The notes under the pieces are model-generated. The model was not told the origin of the DNA. It was given only the letters and a program-made list of their open reading frames with translations, and searched no databases. A stretch of DNA of 33,867 nucleotides from Alistipes sp. CAG:514 (lineage in GTDB: Bacteria; Bacteroidota; Bacteroidia; Bacteroidales; UBA932), in the NCBI GenBank assembly GCA_000431015.1, contig HF986084.1, positions 27,900 through 61,766 on the forward strand, in the 5' to 3' direction. A program made the translations under genes and the position numbers. This document shows, piece by piece, positions 1 through 8,260 of this stretch (positions are counted from its first letter, which is position 1; each line of letters opens with the position of its first letter).

Positions 1-70
1 ATGGTATCTGCTGTGATCCGATCGCCGCTATTTCTTTGTCCAGGTCGCCTGGAAAAACGTATGAGTGCAT
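1..70 (-). CDS. Possible 5' end of an unidentified gene leaving the window at the left edge
   Basis: An open frame starts with ATG at 70 on the minus strand and runs to the window edge without a stop, giving 23 codons that begin MHSYVFPGDLDKEIAAIG. The peptide has ordinary composition. A minus-strand -7 promoter match (TAAATTTG, 93-100) lies about 20 bases upstream, which is the main support. It would be divergent from the licD-like gene. The visible part is too short to assign a family, and neighbours only suggest surface-glycan synthesis. It could also be chance. Confidence 0.4.
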   Translation of the reverse strand, partial: MHSYVFPGDLDKEIAAIGSQQIP

Positions 71-92
71 ACTTGTTTTGCTACAGATTTTA

Positions 93-100
93 CAAATTTA
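93..100 (-). promoter_or_regulatory. -7 promoter element for the left-edge minus-strand frame
   Basis: The minus strand reads TAAATTTG, a full match to the Bacteroidetes -7 pattern TAnnTTTG. No TTG is seen 19-21 bases upstream, so the -33 half is missing or weak. It lies back to back with the plus-strand element at 113-120. Confidence 0.35.
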
Positions 101-112
101 ATAAAAAACACT

Positions 113-120
113 TATATTTG
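113..120 (+). promoter_or_regulatory. -7 promoter element for the licD-like gene
   Basis: TATATTTG matches TAnnTTTG and lies 29 bases before the ATG at 150. No clear TTG is present about 20 bases upstream. Confidence 0.4.
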
Positions 121-149
121 TAAATAACAGGTCATAATTTGCTTGTGTT

Positions 150-953
150 ATGAAGAAATTGTCCCATAGGGAGATCCAAATGTATCTCCTTGACATCCTT
201 AAGGCAGTCGATTCCTTCTGCCGGAAGGAAGGCATAAGGTATTCACTGGCTTACGGGACGCTTCTGGGAGCGGTGCGCCACAAAGGCTTCATACCGTGGG
301 ACGACGACGTGGATCTGCTGATGCCGAGGCCTGACTACGAGAGGTTTGTCGCCACATTCGGCAGGGAACCCGGTTCCCGCTACCGCTGCCTTTGCCATAA
401 GGAGGGCAGGGAAGGGGATAGGTTCGTTCATTTCTTCGCCAAGGTCGAGGATGTCAGGACCAAAAGTATCCAAGGGCATGGCTATGACTATGATTTCGGT
501 CTGAACATAGACATATTCCCGATGGACGGTAAGCCGGAAAGCGCTGAACTTCAAAAGAAAAGGGAACGTCAGTTGACGCATTGGTCCCACCGTCTGAACA
601 TCTGCGGCACAAGGTTCGATCTGCTCAATTTCCACCAGCCGCTGTTCTCAAAGATCGAAGCCCACCTGCGCGGGGCGGAGCATTGGTGGAAGCTGATCAA
701 CGAAGAGGTGCTTAAATACCCTTACGAGTCCTCGCGTCTGGTCGGCGCGGTCTCCGTCACCTACAACGGCACGAGGGAGATCTTCGAAAGGGCGATGCTT
801 GATGAATATGTTGACCTGGAGTTCGAGGGCTGTACTTTCAAGGCCTTCAAACGATGGAATGAATGGCTAATACAGGAGTTCGGCGACTACATGACTCCGC
901 CGCCGGAAGGCAGACGCAAGTGTCACGACCTCACTGTATATCTGTTGGATTAA
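150..953 (+). CDS. LicD-family phosphotransferase
   Basis: This 267-residue protein matches the LicD family, nucleotidyltransferase-fold enzymes that transfer phosphocholine or a related phospho-group onto surface glycans. The family core is visible at residues 35-65: YGTLLGAVRHKGFIPW, then the acidic metal-binding run DDDVD (51-55), then the PRPDYERF stretch. There is no signal peptide or membrane span, so it probably acts in the cytoplasm on a glycan precursor. It starts at ATG 150 just after a -7 promoter element, and the stop is 5 bases before the Stealth-type gene, so the two are probably co-transcribed. The donor (choline phosphate, phosphoethanolamine or a sugar phosphate) cannot be told from sequence. 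No choline kinase or cytidylyltransferase (licA/licC) lies nearby. Confidence 0.88.
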   Translation: MKKLSHREIQMYLLDILKAVDSFCRKEGIRYSLAYGTLLGAVRHKGFIPWDDDVDLLMPRPDYERFVATFGREPGSRYRCLCHKEGREGDRFVHFFAKVEDVRTKSIQGHGYDYDFGLNIDIFPMDGKPESAELQKKRERQLTHWSHRLNICGTRFDLLNFHQPLFSKIEAHLRGAEHWWKLINEEVLKYPYESSRLVGAVSVTYNGTREIFERAMLDEYVDLEFEGCTFKAFKRWNEWLIQEFGDYMTPPPEGRRKCHDLTVYLLD

Positions 954-958
954 TTGTT

Positions 959-1951
959 ATGGACATAGATTTCGTAGTTACATGGGTCGACATGAACGAT
1001 CCGGCCTGGAAGGCTGATTTCGCGAAGTATTCAGGCAAGATTGACAATTCGAAGAATCATCTGTCCGAGGCCCGTTTCAGGGACTATGGATTGCTGAAGT
1101 ACTGGTTTAGAGGCGTGGAGAAGTTCGCGCCGTGGGTGCGCAAGGTGCATTTCGTGACCTGCGGACAGAAGCCGGAATGGCTTGACGAGACGAATCCGAA
1201 ACTCCATCTGGTGAGCCACAGGGATTATATTCCTGAAAGATTCCTGCCGGTGTTCAACTCCTCGCTGATTGAGCTGTACCTGCACAACATTCCCGGGATC
1301 GCCGACCATTTCGTCTATTTCAACGACGACTTCTACATGACGGCTCCCACGCCTCCGGAGAGATTTTTCCGTGACGGCCTTCCCGCCGACATCGCGGTCT
1401 TCAGGATGAACACCGGCGCCAGTCTCTGGTCCAGGTGCCTGGAGAACAACGTGAGGGTCATCAACGAGAGGTTCGACAAGAAGGAGGTGCTGAGGGAACA
1501 CCACGACAAGTGGTTCTCGCCGGTCTATGGCGGAAAGAGCTGGCTCACGAGGCTGCTGAGACCGTACGGCAAGTTCATCACGCTCAGGATTCCACACAAC
1601 GCCCAGCCATACCTCAAGTCCACTTTCGAGGAGGTCTGGGAATATGCCGGCGACGAGCTGACCAGGGTCTCCGCGAACCGTTTCCGCAGCCCGGAGGACT
1701 ACACCCAGGAGTTGTTCCGCACCTGGCAGATCTGTGAGGGGAACTTCGTGCCGTACAACACCTACGATGACACGAAGATGTTTCCGCTCGTCGTGAAGCC
1801 GGGGAAGGCCATCAAGGCTGTCAGGGAAGGTAAGTACAAGCTGGTCTGCCTGAACGACAATGTCCACATACGGAACTATGACCGGGTGATGTCCTCGCTG
1901 GAGGAGTCGTTCAAGGTCATCCTTCCGGAGAAGTCCTCGTTCGAGAAGTAG
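959..1951 (+). CDS. Stealth-family hexose-1-phosphate transferase (capsule or exopolysaccharide phosphotransferase)
   Basis: Stealth proteins transfer sugar-1-phosphate to build phosphodiester-linked polysaccharide. At the N-terminus is the CR1-like motif IDFVVTWVDMNDPAW. Residues around 40-125 give CR2: FRDYGLLKYWFRGVEKFAPWV, then a KVHFVT.GQ.P.WL stretch, then a segment ending in YFNDDFYM. A later H..QPY segment and the C-terminal LNDN region fit CR3/CR4. An in-frame upstream start at 863 would overlap licD by 90 bases and add a non-conserved leader, so ATG 959, giving 330 residues, was chosen. It follows licD by 5 bases. The last 35 bases overlap the 3' end of the convergent glycosyltransferase gene. 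The linkage and sugar are not predictable. Confidence 0.9.
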   Translation: MDIDFVVTWVDMNDPAWKADFAKYSGKIDNSKNHLSEARFRDYGLLKYWFRGVEKFAPWVRKVHFVTCGQKPEWLDETNPKLHLVSHRDYIPERFLPVFNSSLIELYLHNIPGIADHFVYFNDDFYMTAPTPPERFFRDGLPADIAVFRMNTGASLWSRCLENNVRVINERFDKKEVLREHHDKWFSPVYGGKSWLTRLLRPYGKFITLRIPHNAQPYLKSTFEEVWEYAGDELTRVSANRFRSPEDYTQELFRTWQICEGNFVPYNTYDDTKMFPLVVKPGKAIKAVREGKYKLVCLNDNVHIRNYDRVMSSLEESFKVILPEKSSFEK

Positions 1952-3035
1952 TCAGGGAGGAGAAGAGCCTGTCCCATCTTTCCATCGTCTTTTCCAGTGT
2001 GAAGTTTTCGGAACGCCTTTTGGATTCGGCTCCGAAGCGCTTGCGGAGGTCTTCGTTGGCGATGACACTGCATATTCCTTGTGCCAGCGTGCCGGTGTCC
2101 CCGACTTTGGCGAGGTAGCCGTTGGCGCCGATCGTGACGATCTCCGAAGGACCCTTCGGGCAGTCGTAGCTGACGATCGGCAGACCGGTTGTCAAAGCCT
2201 CGAGAAGAACCATCGGGAACCCTTCGTATCTCGATGACATCACAAGGCAGGAACTGTCCAGCAACTCTTTACGGATGTCTGACGTGCCACCTTCGAGGAT
2301 GACCTTACCGGCCAGTCCGCTGTCTTTGATCAGGTTCCGCAGCTCATTCTCCTGGCTGCCCTTGCCGAAGATGCTGAGGGTCCAGTCGGGGTGTCGCCCG
2401 TCCACTGTCTTCCAGGCCTTGATCAGATCCTTGAAGTTCTTCTGCGCCTCAAGCCGTCCGACGGCGACACATCGCTTTCCGGTGAGCGGCGAGACCTCGT
2501 CCGAGACAAATGTCAGCGGGTTGTAGATCTGCTCCACGTCCGGCCTCACCTTTTCCCAGTCCTCCTTGTCCGCCTTTGTCAGCACCACGAACCGGTCGAG
2601 CTTGCGGACCGCCCTCTCAAGCCTCCTTGTCCTGAATTCCGCATAGGCTCTTCCCAATGCTCCGGTGCCGTATTTCATCATGAATTTCTCGTGGGAGAAA
2701 TGGAACTCGCCGACTTTGACGCTGCCGTCGTCGCATCCTGTAAGGGCGTAGAGGGAATTGTCGCAGACGGTGACCGTGATGTCCGGCCTGATCGTGCCGA
2801 GAAGCGCGCCGAGCCTCCTTCTGTACTTGTGGAGATACATCCTGTCGTTGGCATCAAGGTCGTGTCGGACAATCCTGTCGCTGAGTCTGAAGCACTCCTT
2901 CCGGCCTTTCTGCCTTGCGGTTATGATGTGGACCTCGTGGCCAAGGACATCCGCCAGATAGTTGGCCTTTGTCGTGAGCACCCTCTCGATGCCACCGGAA
3001 AGGTTCAGGGCGTGTATGCAATATGCAAGTCGCAT
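1917..3035 (-). CDS. GT4-type (GT-B fold) glycosyltransferase
   Basis: This is a glycosyltransferase of the GT1/GT4 superfamily. The N-terminal acceptor domain begins MRLAYCIHALNLSGGIERVL, the usual glycine-rich opening. The C-terminal donor domain carries KRCVAVGRLEAQKNF, then YEGFPMVLLEALTTGLPIV with the E-x7-E nucleotide-sugar motif, and a PSEIV segment. ATG 3035 is chosen because the fold begins there. The frame is open to another ATG at 3146, which adds 37 basic residues and lies inside an inverted repeat. The product is about 372 residues. It converges on the Stealth gene, sharing 35 bases, and is probably cytoplasmic, building the same surface glycan. Sugar specificity is unknown. Confidence 0.88.
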   Translation of the reverse strand: MRLAYCIHALNLSGGIERVLTTKANYLADVLGHEVHIITARQKGRKECFRLSDRIVRHDLDANDRMYLHKYRRRLGALLGTIRPDITVTVCDNSLYALTGCDDGSVKVGEFHFSHEKFMMKYGTGALGRAYAEFRTRRLERAVRKLDRFVVLTKADKEDWEKVRPDVEQIYNPLTFVSDEVSPLTGKRCVAVGRLEAQKNFKDLIKAWKTVDGRHPDWTLSIFGKGSQENELRNLIKDSGLAGKVILEGGTSDIRKELLDSSCLVMSSRYEGFPMVLLEALTTGLPIVSYDCPKGPSEIVTIGANGYLAKVGDTGTLAQGICSVIANEDLRKRFGAESKRRSENFTLEKTMERWDRLFSSLTTSRTRTSPEG

Positions 3036-3145
3036 AGCTTTTTGTGTTTTCGAAAGCAATTTACGAAGTTTGCGCTGGATTTCAAAACGATTTGGCCGAA
3101 GATTGACTTTTCGGCCATAGAACCCGCCGAAGTGACCATCTTTCA

Positions 3146-3298
3146 TTCACGCGTTATCCCGCCGGCCTGCCGGACGAGCTCCTGGTATGAGCATAAGCAA
3201 GTTCGAAATTTGAGTGGATATCGCGGCAGAACGCCGCTAAGTGTAGTCCAGAGACTGGGAGCGTTCAGGCCGGCCATCCGGCGGGATTGATGCGTGAT
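3146..3298. repeat. Long imperfect inverted repeat upstream of the glycosyltransferase gene
   Basis: The arm at about 3146-3186 matches the reverse complement of about 3258-3298 at roughly three quarters of positions. The best part is an ATCCCGCCGG core (3156-3165 against 3278-3287). The spacer of about 70 bases contains a small hairpin, GCGGC-AGAAC-GCCGC. The element fills most of the 3147-3491 interval together with two promoter-like sites. It may be a structured leader of the minus-strand gene or a small non-autonomous mobile repeat. Confidence 0.55.
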
Positions 3299-3340
3299 AG
3301 GGTTCCGTCGGACACTCTCTGCCGGGCTGAAATCCACTGG

Positions 3341-3348
3341 CAAAGGTA
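3341..3348 (-). promoter_or_regulatory. Candidate -7 element for the glycosyltransferase gene
   Basis: The minus strand reads TACCTTTG, matching TAnnTTTG, with no TTG at the right distance. If used, the transcript would have a leader of 190-300 bases containing the whole inverted repeat 3146-3298. Confidence 0.3.
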
Positions 3349-3416
3349 GTTATAAGGATGTCTGAAAGGTGCTTCCTAAAAGAAAAACGATGAAAATGTT
3401 TCTGTTTTTTATAGAA

Positions 3417-3450
3417 TTGTGGTGAAATCTCAAAATAGATTGTAAATTTG
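3417..3450 (+). promoter_or_regulatory. Candidate promoter of the DUF47 gene
   Basis: TTG (3417-3419) and TAAATTTG (3443-3450) are separated by 23 bases, slightly longer than the usual 19-21. The AT-rich stretch down to the ATG at 3492 fits a promoter region. An alternative TTGACA is at 3455-3460. Confidence 0.45.
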
Positions 3451-3491
3451 GCGCTTGACAAAAAAAAATTATCGGGTATAAAAAAATATTT

Positions 3492-4151
3492 ATGGGTCTT
3501 TTGAAGAGAATAAGGATGGTTTTCCGGGGTGCCGGCCACGATTTCGTTCCGATTCTTACACAGCAGACGGATTTCCTGAGCAAGACATCCTCGCTTTTGG
3601 TCGACATGTTCGAGACCGATGACATTGATCTCCGGGCCGGAATGGAGAAGGAGATAAAGTCCTGCGAGGCTCAGGGCGACGCCCTCATGACGGAATTCCA
3701 TGAGATGCTTTCCGTCCATCCTTTCGTGAGGCTCAACAAGTTGGATCTTCAGTCCGTGGCGATGTCGATGGACGACTGCCTGGATGCCATCAAGGACACG
3801 TCGAAGGCGGTGCTGATCTACCGTCCGGCCAAGCTGGACGACCAGCTCAAGGACTTGGCGCAGATGGCGAAGTCGCAGTCGGAGGTGATCCACGATGTCA
3901 TTCCCCTTCTGGTGGACCTCAAGAAGAACCTGCCGGCCATATCGATGGCCTGCGAGCGTGTGACCGAGCTGGAGCATGCGGCGGACGATGCCTACGAGGA
4001 GTACGTGGGCTATATATTCATCAACGAGAACGACACCCGCGAGCTCGTGAAGTACAAGAACCTGGCGGAGATGCTTGAGAACGCGACCGACGCCCATAAG
4101 CGCATCTCCGACAATATTCGTAAATTGCTTCTTAACTATTTGGCTGACTGA
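3492..4151 (+). CDS. DUF47 (PhoU-like, Pit accessory) protein
   Basis: A 219-residue all-helical protein of the DUF47/PhoU-like family. Markers are the opening GLLKRIRMVFRGAGHDFVPIL, the conserved HPFVRLNKLDLQSVAMSMDDCLDAI segment, and a second repeat with CERVTELEHAADDAYEEY and ATDAHKRISDNI. The regularly spaced acidic residues fit metal-binding helices. Such proteins usually sit beside a Pit-type phosphate permease and modulate phosphate uptake. No permease gene is in this window, and the next gene on the strand is secA behind a terminator. The protein is cytoplasmic, without signal peptide. The family call is firm. The partner is unknown. Confidence 0.88.
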   Translation: MGLLKRIRMVFRGAGHDFVPILTQQTDFLSKTSSLLVDMFETDDIDLRAGMEKEIKSCEAQGDALMTEFHEMLSVHPFVRLNKLDLQSVAMSMDDCLDAIKDTSKAVLIYRPAKLDDQLKDLAQMAKSQSEVIHDVIPLLVDLKKNLPAISMACERVTELEHAADDAYEEYVGYIFINENDTRELVKYKNLAEMLENATDAHKRISDNIRKLLLNYLAD

Positions 4152-4220
4152 GAAGTCGGTCCTCATATTCTTTGACGGCTCCCTTTGGCCGCCTTTCCGG
4201 GCGTGCCGGTCTCGTCTAAG

Positions 4221-4260
4221 GGGCCCATCAGGACTGACAAACAGTCAGGCCATTTTTTTC
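4221..4260 (+). terminator. Rho-independent terminator after the DUF47 gene
   Basis: A small stem (CTGAC-AAACA-GTCAG, with an alternative GACTG/CAGTC pairing) inside a GC-rich stretch is followed by a run of seven T at 4253-4259. It lies about 80 bases after the stop codon. Confidence 0.6.
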
Positions 4261-4272
4261 CGGGCTTAATAA

Positions 4273-4303
4273 TTGTAAATGTCTTTGATTATCATTAAAT
4301 TTG
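4273..4303 (+). promoter_or_regulatory. secA promoter
   Basis: TTG (4273-4275), exactly 20 bases, then TAAATTTG (4296-4303). It matches the Bacteroidetes housekeeping promoter and sits 28 bases before the ATG at 4332. Confidence 0.7.
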
Positions 4304-4331
4304 TAAGATAATCGACGACAATTATTATTTT

Positions 4332-7300
4332 ATGGCTATAGCTAGTATATTAAAGAAGGTTTTCGGCTCGAAGGCCGATAGGGATCTTAAGCAGATCAGG
4401 CCTATTCTGAACAAGGTTCTGGAGGCCTACGGTCCGATTGACAAGCTTACTAATGACGAACTTAGGGCAAAGACGGAAGAACTGAAAGCCAGACTCCGTG
4501 ACTGTGAGGCTCCGTTTGAGAAGAGGATCGCGGAGATCAAGGCCAAGATGGAGGAGGACATCCCCGTACACGAGAAGGAAAGTCTCGCGACCGAGTCCGA
4601 CAAACTGGTGAAGGATGAGGACGCCGAGATTGAAAGGGTTTTGGATGAGGTGCTTCCCGAGGCTTTCGCCATCATGAAGTCAACGGCCCGCAGGTTCAAG
4701 GAGAACGCGACCATCGAGGTTACGGCCAACGATTTCGACCGGGCGCTCAGCGTCAATCATGATTTTGTCCACATCGAGGGAGACAAGGCTGTCTACCAGA
4801 ACCATTGGGTCGCCGGCGGCAACGAGGTGACCTGGGACATGGTTCACTATGATGTTCAGCTGATCGGTGGTATTGTGCTTCATCAGGGAAAGATCGCCGA
4901 GATGGCTACCGGTGAGGGCAAGACTCTTGTGGCGACACTTCCTGTGTTCCTTAACGCCCTGGCGGGCAAGGGTGTGCATGTCGTCACCGTCAACGACTAC
5001 CTCTCCAAGCGTGACTCCGAGTGGATGGGTCCTCTCTACATGTTCCACGGTCTTTCTGTGGACTGCATCGACAAGCATGAGCCGAACAGCGACGCCAGAA
5101 AGAGGGCCTATAACTGTTCGATCACTTTCGGAACCAACAACGAGTTCGGTTTCGACTACCTTCGTGACAATATGGCAGTGAACATGACCGACCTTGTTCA
5201 GGTCAAGCATCACTACGCCATTGTCGATGAGGTTGACTCCGTGCTCATCGACGACGCCCGTACGCCATTGATCATCTCCGGTCCTGTGGCCAAGGCCCAG
5301 GATGACGAGCAGTACATGGAGTTCAGACCTTATGTGGAGAGTCTTTACCAGAAGCAGCGCGCTCTCGTGACCCAGGTGCTGAACGACGCCAAGAGAGCCA
5401 TCGCCGCCGGCAAGGAGGACGAGGGCGGTATGCTCCTTCTCCGTGCCTACAAAGGACTCCCTAAGTACCAGCCGCTCATCAAGTTCCTCAGCGAGCAGGG
5501 CATGAAGCAGCTGTTGCAGAAGGCCGAGAACTACTATATGCAGGACAACGAGAGGGAGATGCACATCGTCACCGACGAGCTTTATTTCGTGATCAGCGAG
5601 CAGCAGCATTCGGTGGACATGACCGACAAGGGACATGACCTTCTCGCTAACGCTGTGTCCAATCCTGATTTCTTCGTGCTTCCTGATGTCGGCAGCCAGA
5701 TCGCCGAGATCCAGAAGAACCCTGAACTTTCCGCCGAGGAGAAGCAGGAGAAGAAGGACGCGCTGATGGAGGACTACTCGCTCAAGAGCGAGCGTGTGCA
5801 CACTGTCATCCAGTTGCTCAAGGCCTATGCGATGTTCCAGAAGGACGTGGACTACATCGTTATCGACAACAAGGTCAAGATTGTGGATGAGCAGACCGGA
5901 CGTATCATGGAGGGCCGCCGTTGGAGCGACGGACTTCACCAGGCTGTCGAGGCCAAGGAGAATGTCAAGGTCGAGGCCGCCACGCAGACTTTCGCCACCG
6001 TCACGCTGCAGAACTATTTCAGGATGTACCACAAGCTCGCCGGCATGACCGGTACCGCCGAGACAGAGGCGGGCGAGTTCTGGTCCATCTACAAACTGGA
6101 TGTCGTGGTCATTCCGACCAACCGCCCTGTCATCAGGGACGACCAGGATGATCTTATCTACAAGACGAAGAAGGCGAAATACGCCGCTGTGATCAATAAG
6201 ATCGAGGAACTTATCGGCGAGGGGCGTCCGGTACTGGTCGGCACCACAGATGTGGAGACCTCCGAGCTTTTGAGCAAGCTGCTCCGCCTGAGGGGTATCA
6301 AACATAATGTCCTCAATGCCAAGGAGCATGCCAGGGAGGCGGAGATTGTCGCGCAGGCCGGCCAGTCCAGCACAGTGACCATCGCCACCAACATGGCTGG
6401 TCGTGGTACCGACATCAAGCTCTCGCAGGAAGTCAAGGACGCGGGCGGCCTTGCCATCATCGGAACCGAGAGGCATGACAGCCGCCGTGTGGACCGTCAG
6501 CTCAGAGGACGTGCCGGTCGTCAGGGTGACCCGGGATCGTCAGCCTTCTATGTCTCTCTTGAGGACAAGCTGATGCGCCTGTTCGGCTCCGAGAGGATCG
6601 CCGGTGTCGTGGACAAGCTTGGCATGGCCGACGATGAGGCACTTGTCAGCGGAATGCTCTCGAAATCAATCGAGAACGCACAGAAGAAAGTCGAGGAGAA
6701 CAACTTCGGCATCCGTAAGAGGCTCCTTGAGTACGACGACGTGATGAACTACCAGCGTGAGGCCGTCTACGCAAGAAGACGCAACGCCCTTTCCGGCGAG
6801 AGGATCGAGATCGATGTCAGGAACATGATGATCGACTCCGCCTCCATCATCGCGTCCCACGCCGATGGGATGCCTTACCAGGATTTCGAGGAATATGTGA
6901 TGGGACAGCTGTCGATCGATCTTGGCTTCGACGAGAGTTTCTACTCGAACACCAAGGGTGACAAGCTTGCCGACGCTCTCTGCGACCACATGCAGGCTGT
7001 CTACGAGCGTAGGATGAACACTCTCTCCGAGAAGGTCTATCCGTTCATCAAGATGATCTTCGAGAAGCAGGGGAATATGTACAAGAACATCGCGATTCCG
7101 ATTTCTGACGGACGTAAGATGCTTACTCTCAGCGTTGATCTTGAAAAAGCCTACAATACCCAGGGTAAGGAGATCGCCAAGGCATTGAGCCGTTCGATCA
7201 TCCTTTACCAGATCGACGAGCATTGGAAGCAGCATCTCCGCGACATGGACGACCTGCGCCAGAGCGTGCAGAACGCCGCCTACGAGCAGAAGGATCCGCT

Positions 7301-7607
7301 TGTGGTCTACAAGCTGGAGAGCTACAACCTCTTTGCCTCCATGCTTGAGGAACTCAACGAGGATGTCCTCTCATTCCTCCTCAGGGCTTTCGTGCCATTG
7401 AGGGATGACAGCGAGGCGCGTCCTGCCCAGGCTCCAAGAAGCCAGGACATGAGCAACATGAGGACCCGCCGCGAGGATCTTACCACGAACGGCGAGCAGA
7501 AGGCCAGGACTCCGATCCATGTGGACAAGAGGGTAGGCCGCAACGATCCGTGTCCGTGCGGTTCCGGCAAGAAGTACAAGAACTGCCACGGAGCAGGGTT
7601 GGTTTAA
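4332..7607 (+). CDS. secA: Protein translocase ATPase SecA
   Basis: SecA is the ATPase motor that drives unfolded preproteins through SecYEG. At 1091 residues it has the long size typical of Bacteroidetes SecA. It opens with MAIASILKKVFGSKADRDL. Walker A is MATGEGKT (about 191-198) and Walker B is DEVD (299-302) followed by DDARTPLIISG. The second helicase half has NMAGRGTDIKLS and the RQLRGRAGRQGDPGSS arginine-finger region. The C-terminus ends in the zinc-binding tail VGRNDPCPCGSGKKYKNCHG, which binds SecB or ribosomes. The frame is intact. A standard promoter precedes it and a bactofilin gene follows after 36 bases. Confidence 0.98.
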   Translation: MAIASILKKVFGSKADRDLKQIRPILNKVLEAYGPIDKLTNDELRAKTEELKARLRDCEAPFEKRIAEIKAKMEEDIPVHEKESLATESDKLVKDEDAEIERVLDEVLPEAFAIMKSTARRFKENATIEVTANDFDRALSVNHDFVHIEGDKAVYQNHWVAGGNEVTWDMVHYDVQLIGGIVLHQGKIAEMATGEGKTLVATLPVFLNALAGKGVHVVTVNDYLSKRDSEWMGPLYMFHGLSVDCIDKHEPNSDARKRAYNCSITFGTNNEFGFDYLRDNMAVNMTDLVQVKHHYAIVDEVDSVLIDDARTPLIISGPVAKAQDDEQYMEFRPYVESLYQKQRALVTQVLNDAKRAIAAGKEDEGGMLLLRAYKGLPKYQPLIKFLSEQGMKQLLQKAENYYMQDNEREMHIVTDELYFVISEQQHSVDMTDKGHDLLANAVSNPDFFVLPDVGSQIAEIQKNPELSAEEKQEKKDALMEDYSLKSERVHTVIQLLKAYAMFQKDVDYIVIDNKVKIVDEQTGRIMEGRRWSDGLHQAVEAKENVKVEAATQTFATVTLQNYFRMYHKLAGMTGTAETEAGEFWSIYKLDVVVIPTNRPVIRDDQDDLIYKTKKAKYAAVINKIEELIGEGRPVLVGTTDVETSELLSKLLRLRGIKHNVLNAKEHAREAEIVAQAGQSSTVTIATNMAGRGTDIKLSQEVKDAGGLAIIGTERHDSRRVDRQLRGRAGRQGDPGSSAFYVSLEDKLMRLFGSERIAGVVDKLGMADDEALVSGMLSKSIENAQKKVEENNFGIRKRLLEYDDVMNYQREAVYARRRNALSGERIEIDVRNMMIDSASIIASHADGMPYQDFEEYVMGQLSIDLGFDESFYSNTKGDKLADALCDHMQAVYERRMNTLSEKVYPFIKMIFEKQGNMYKNIAIPISDGRKMLTLSVDLEKAYNTQGKEIAKALSRSIILYQIDEHWKQHLRDMDDLRQSVQNAAYEQKDPLVVYKLESYNLFASMLEELNEDVLSFLLRAFVPLRDDSEARPAQAPRSQDMSNMRTRREDLTTNGEQKARTPIHVDKRVGRNDPCPCGSGKKYKNCHGAGLV

Positions 7608-7643
7608 TGAATATTAATGGTTGAATATTAAAGAGTTAGGAAT

Positions 7644-8150
7644 ATGAGCGCAAATTATGGTTCCACCGATTCCGCCAGTGTCAACGACATCAGCAGGATC
7701 TCGGCAGGTTCAGTGATCAAAGGGGAGATCACATCTCCCAACGACATAAGGATTGATGGCACATTCGAGGGACGTGTCATTTCCCAGGCCAAAGTGGTTG
7801 TCGGCGAGAAGGCCGTCATCAAAGGCGACATCATCTGCAGCAACGCTGACTTCTGGGGTAAGATCAACGGCAATTTCTTTGTGAAGGACACCCTTTCCCT
7901 GAAGGACACCTGTGTGGTTGACGGCGACCTCCACATCAGAAGGCTCCAGGTCGAGCTCGACGCCAAGTTCAACGGCAACTGCAAGATGATCACCGAGGAA
8001 GAGTTCACTCAGCTGACCTCCGGCAGCCGTCCTGGAATGTATGAGGTCCAGCCCGCTGCCCAGAAGAACGATGATGACGAGTTCACAGTAGGCTCAGGCA
8101 AATCCCCGTTCTCCATCCCGTCATCCACCGACGAGATCCCCGAGGCCTAG
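7644..8150 (+). CDS. Bactofilin family cytoskeletal protein
   Basis: A 168-residue bactofilin (polymer-forming cytoskeletal protein). The central region, about 15-115, is a right-handed beta-helix of short repeats such as GEITSPNDIRIDGTFEGRV, VVVGEKAVIKGDI and SNADFWGKINGNFFV. It is flanked by disordered tails. The C-terminal tail is rich in acidic and serine/proline residues and ends SSTDEIPEA. Bactofilins assemble into non-nucleotide filaments under the inner membrane and help organise cell shape or wall enzymes. It lies 36 bases after secA on the same strand, so it may be read through from it. There is no M23 peptidase neighbour of the kind often linked to bactofilins. The next gene converges on it, with 110 bases between containing no clear terminator. 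Confidence 0.92.
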   Translation: MSANYGSTDSASVNDISRISAGSVIKGEITSPNDIRIDGTFEGRVISQAKVVVGEKAVIKGDIICSNADFWGKINGNFFVKDTLSLKDTCVVDGDLHIRRLQVELDAKFNGNCKMITEEEFTQLTSGSRPGMYEVQPAAQKNDDDEFTVGSGKSPFSIPSSTDEIPEA

Positions 8151-8260
8151 TCCCGGTAACTGTGGCCGCTGAGCCTGTCGAAGTGTCCGTCAATCAGATC
8201 ATTTAGTCTGACTGCATCCTCGGCTGTCGAAGAGCCTGGGCAGACAGGACGATAATATTC

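Noticed and set aside
863..958. Upstream extension of the Stealth gene to 863
   Set aside because: It would overlap licD by 90 bases and adds a leader without conservation. The family start motif begins right after ATG 959.
1031..1867. Long antisense open frame opposite the Stealth-type gene
   Set aside because: Stealth motifs are on the plus strand. The antisense product has no recognisable fold and shadow-like composition.
3237..4166. Minus-strand 309-codon frame over the DUF47 gene
   Set aside because: It covers the DUF47 gene and its AT-rich promoter. The product is a shadow of the sense codons.
4680..6476. A 598-codon open frame antisense to secA
   Set aside because: It lies wholly opposite the clear secA gene, its product is a Leu/Val/His/Asp-rich shadow without domains, and it has no promoter. 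It is a by-product of secA codon bias.
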